A stretch of 64,000 nucleotides of DNA. Origin: Sporolactobacillus nakayamae (lineage in GTDB: Bacteria > Bacillota > Bacilli > Bacillales > Sporolactobacillaceae). The notes under the pieces are model-generated. The model saw only the letters and a list, made by a program, of their open reading frames with translations. It searched no databases and was not told the origin of the DNA. A program made the position numbers and the translations under genes. Location of the stretch: assembly GCF_900113325.1 (NCBI RefSeq), contig NZ_FOOY01000009.1:1-64000 (forward strand). The letters are read 5' to 3'. Below are positions 62,373 through 64,000 of this stretch, piece by piece (the first letter of the stretch is position 1; each line of letters opens with the position of its first letter).

Positions 62373-63623
62373 ATGGATATTATTGATGATCTTAAGTACC
62401 GAGGTTTGATTAATCAGGTTTCGGATGAAGAGGCATTACGAGAAGCACTTAAGAAGCCAATGTCGTTCTACTGCGGCTTTGATCCGACGGCCAACAGCCT
62501 GCATGCGGGAAATTTACTCGTCATTGTGATCATGATGCGCTTGCAGAAGGCGGGCCATCATCCGATCGCAGTTGTCGGCGGCGGAACCGGTATGATTGGT
62601 GATCCAAGTGGCCGTTCAACAGAACGTCAGTTAAATACGAAAGATGTTGTTTCCAGCTACGCGGAGAGCTTGAAAAATCAATTGAATCGCTTTCTTCATT
62701 TTGAAGATGACAGGGCGACCTTTGTTAATAATGCGGAATGGCTGAACCCACTGTCCGCAATTGAGTTTCTTCGTGATGTCGGCAAGTATTTTACGCTGAA
62801 CTACATGCTGTCGAAAGACTCTGTTCAGACAAGACTTGAAGCAGGTATCTCGTTTACTGAATTCTCTTATATGCTGCTGCAATCCTATGACTTCCTCAAC
62901 CTCTATGAAAAAAACAATTGCCGAATGCAAGTCGGAGGCAGTGACCAATGGGGCAACATTACGGCTGGTTTGGAACTGATTCGCAAGCGTGGTCATGAAG
63001 AACAGGCATTTGCGATGACTTTTCCGCTGATTACGAAGAGTGACGGCACAAAATTTGGCAAATCGATGGGTGGTGCCATTTGGCTTGATCCCGAAAAAAC
63101 AACGCCGTATGAATGGTATCAGTTCTGGTTCAACGCTTCAGATGATGACGTTGTGAATTTCTTGAAATATTTTACATTCCTAACGAAGGATGAAATTGAG
63201 GCACTGGCAAAGGAAGTTGAGGAACATCCGGAAGAACGCAAGGCGCAAAAAACTCTTGCAAAAGAGATGACTGTTCTGGTTCACGGTGAACATGCATTAA
63301 AACAGGCGGAGCATATCTCAAAAGCGTTGTTTAGCGGTGAGGTTTCTCAGCTTAGCGGTGAGGAGATTAGACAAGGGTTCAGGGATGTACCGACATTCAA
63401 TGCGCCTTCAAAAGAACCGGTTAAATTGCTTGATCTACTTGTTGATGCGGGTGTTGTGACTTCCAAGCGCCAAGCGCGTGAAGATATTTCCAATGGGGCA
63501 ATCTATGTAAATGGGGACCGACGAACCGATCTGAACGATTTATTAACGCAGGATGACCGTATTGATGATGAATACTTGATTGTGCGTCGCGGTAAAAAGA
63601 AGTACACATTGATTCAATTCTAA
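62373..63623 (+). CDS. tyrS: Tyrosine-tRNA ligase (TyrS)
   Basis: A 416-residue class Ic synthetase. The HIGH-type motif is HAGN (residues 44-47, after CGFDPTANSL), the KMSKS loop is the TyrS variant KFGKS (near residue 230), and the GGSDQWGN tyrosine pocket is present. A C-terminal S4 RNA-binding domain (about 350-410) contains SKRQAREDISNGAIYVNG. ATG with GGAAGGGTGTTTCAGAT. Controlled by the upstream T-box leader. Monocistronic in what can be seen. Confidence 0.98.
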   Translation: MDIIDDLKYRGLINQVSDEEALREALKKPMSFYCGFDPTANSLHAGNLLVIVIMMRLQKAGHHPIAVVGGGTGMIGDPSGRSTERQLNTKDVVSSYAESLKNQLNRFLHFEDDRATFVNNAEWLNPLSAIEFLRDVGKYFTLNYMLSKDSVQTRLEAGISFTEFSYMLLQSYDFLNLYEKNNCRMQVGGSDQWGNITAGLELIRKRGHEEQAFAMTFPLITKSDGTKFGKSMGGAIWLDPEKTTPYEWYQFWFNASDDDVVNFLKYFTFLTKDEIEALAKEVEEHPEERKAQKTLAKEMTVLVHGEHALKQAEHISKALFSGEVSQLSGEEIRQGFRDVPTFNAPSKEPVKLLDLLVDAGVVTSKRQAREDISNGAIYVNGDRRTDLNDLLTQDDRIDDEYLIVRRGKKKYTLIQF

Positions 63624-63793
63624 TAATTTTATGATTGAGGCATGAGCAACTGATTATGGATTGTTCAAATTAAATTTGGGAAAACAGCAGTAGGATGATG
63701 CCGCATGGTATACTATACGTACGGTAGTAGTTATAATTTTGACAAATGTGGAAGGTGCCAAATTGGCTTGAGCCACTAAGGGGGTCTGTAATA

Positions 63794-64000
63794 ATGGGTT
63801 CGGAAAACGAGAAATGTTCATGCAGCAGCCTCGGTTTTAAAGAGCTGGTGATTGGCGGAGTTGTCGGCGGTGCGATTGGCGCTTCCATTGCATTGCTTTT
63901 TGCCCCAAAATCAGGAGCGGAAATTCGCAAAGATTTTTCCGTGAAGGAATTTGTAGACAATGGTGTTGGGAAAGTGAAGCAGGCAACAACAAGTCTTCTA
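63794..64000 (+). CDS. YtxH domain protein, truncated by the window edge
   Basis: Only the first 69 codons are present. The product opens MGSENEKCSCSSLGFKELV, then has a glycine-zipper hydrophobic segment (IGGVVGGAIGASIALLFAPKSGAEIRK), the hallmark of YtxH-type gas-vesicle-like stress proteins. ATG 63794 follows AAGGGGGTCTGTAATA. The role of YtxH proteins is unsettled. The 170-bp gap from tyrS carries its promoter region, with a TATACT near 63707. Confidence 0.85.
   Translation, partial: MGSENEKCSCSSLGFKELVIGGVVGGAIGASIALLFAPKSGAEIRKDFSVKEFVDNGVGKVKQATTSLL

Overview
The window is a chromosomal segment of a low-to-moderate GC, endospore-forming member of the Bacillota, order Bacillales. The evidence is gene content (spx, mecA, coiA, SpxH/YjbH, clpE, tnrA, a YjcZ-type sporulation peptide, teichoic acid genes, two tRNA-dependent T-box leaders) and gene order. 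From about 3.6 to 36.7 kb the genes follow, with insertions and inversions, the Bacillus subtilis block yjbA-trpS-opp-spx-terC-mecA-coiA-pepF-yjbH-yjbJ/K-yjbM-nadK-yjbO-prpE-fabI. It is not B. subtilis itself: there are lineage-specific inserts and two dispersed intergenic repeat families. A relative such as a Sporolactobacillaceae-type organism is possible, but the genus cannot be fixed by reading alone.

Layout. 0-3.5 kb: repeat copy A1, a GH31 alpha-glucosidase, repeat copy B1. 3.6-7.3 kb: yjbA, an Rgg-like regulator, trpS with a Trp T-box leader, a DUF3899 membrane protein. 7.5-13.4 kb: the oppABCDF oligopeptide importer. 13.4-20 kb: a small orphan transcription unit, spx, terC, mecA, coiA, pepF. 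20-23 kb: a SOS-type operon (Y-family polymerase plus an unknown coupled protein behind a LexA box) next to spxH. 23-28.7 kb: YitT protein, divergent LysR/MFS pair, an M3 peptidase. 28.7-33.6 kb: lytic transglycosylase, CYTH protein, RelQ alarmone synthetase, NAD kinase, pseudouridine synthase, PrpE. 33.8-34.4 kb: a cluster of repeats. 34.5-40.7 kb: a RodA/FtsW protein, fabI, then an accessory island of four unrecognised genes that looks spore-surface related, and a YetF protein. 41-43.6 kb: pgpA, a hydrolase, an FbpA-like pair, tnrA with two TnrA boxes. 43.9-49.9 kb: cydABDC. 50-52.8 kb: CNNM/CBS protein, YjcZ peptide, Nudix protein. 52.9-58.5 kb: GtrB/GtrA and tagD-tagB-tagF (wall teichoic acid). 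58.5-64 kb: a chimeric repeat, usp, clpE with two CtsR operators, tyrS with a Tyr T-box leader, and the start of a YtxH protein cut by the window edge.

Functional themes. Regulated proteolysis is over-represented: Spx, its ClpXP adaptor SpxH, the ClpC adaptor MecA and the ClpE unfoldase all lie here. Peptide use is a second theme: Opp importer, PepF and a second M3 oligopeptidase. Envelope work is a third: RodA/FtsW, the transglycosylase, teichoic acid synthesis and its likely glycosylation. Many genes have readable control elements: two T-boxes, LexA, CtsR, TnrA, a PerR-like box at spx and a Rex/FNR-like site at cyd. No rRNA, tRNA, CRISPR array, transposase or prophage gene was seen.

The best candidates for undescribed biology are the repeat families A and B, the fabI-downstream island (a 12-cysteine bipartite protein plus a coiled-coil/beta protein), the translationally coupled partner of the SOS polymerase, and several tiny genes with good ribosome binding sites.
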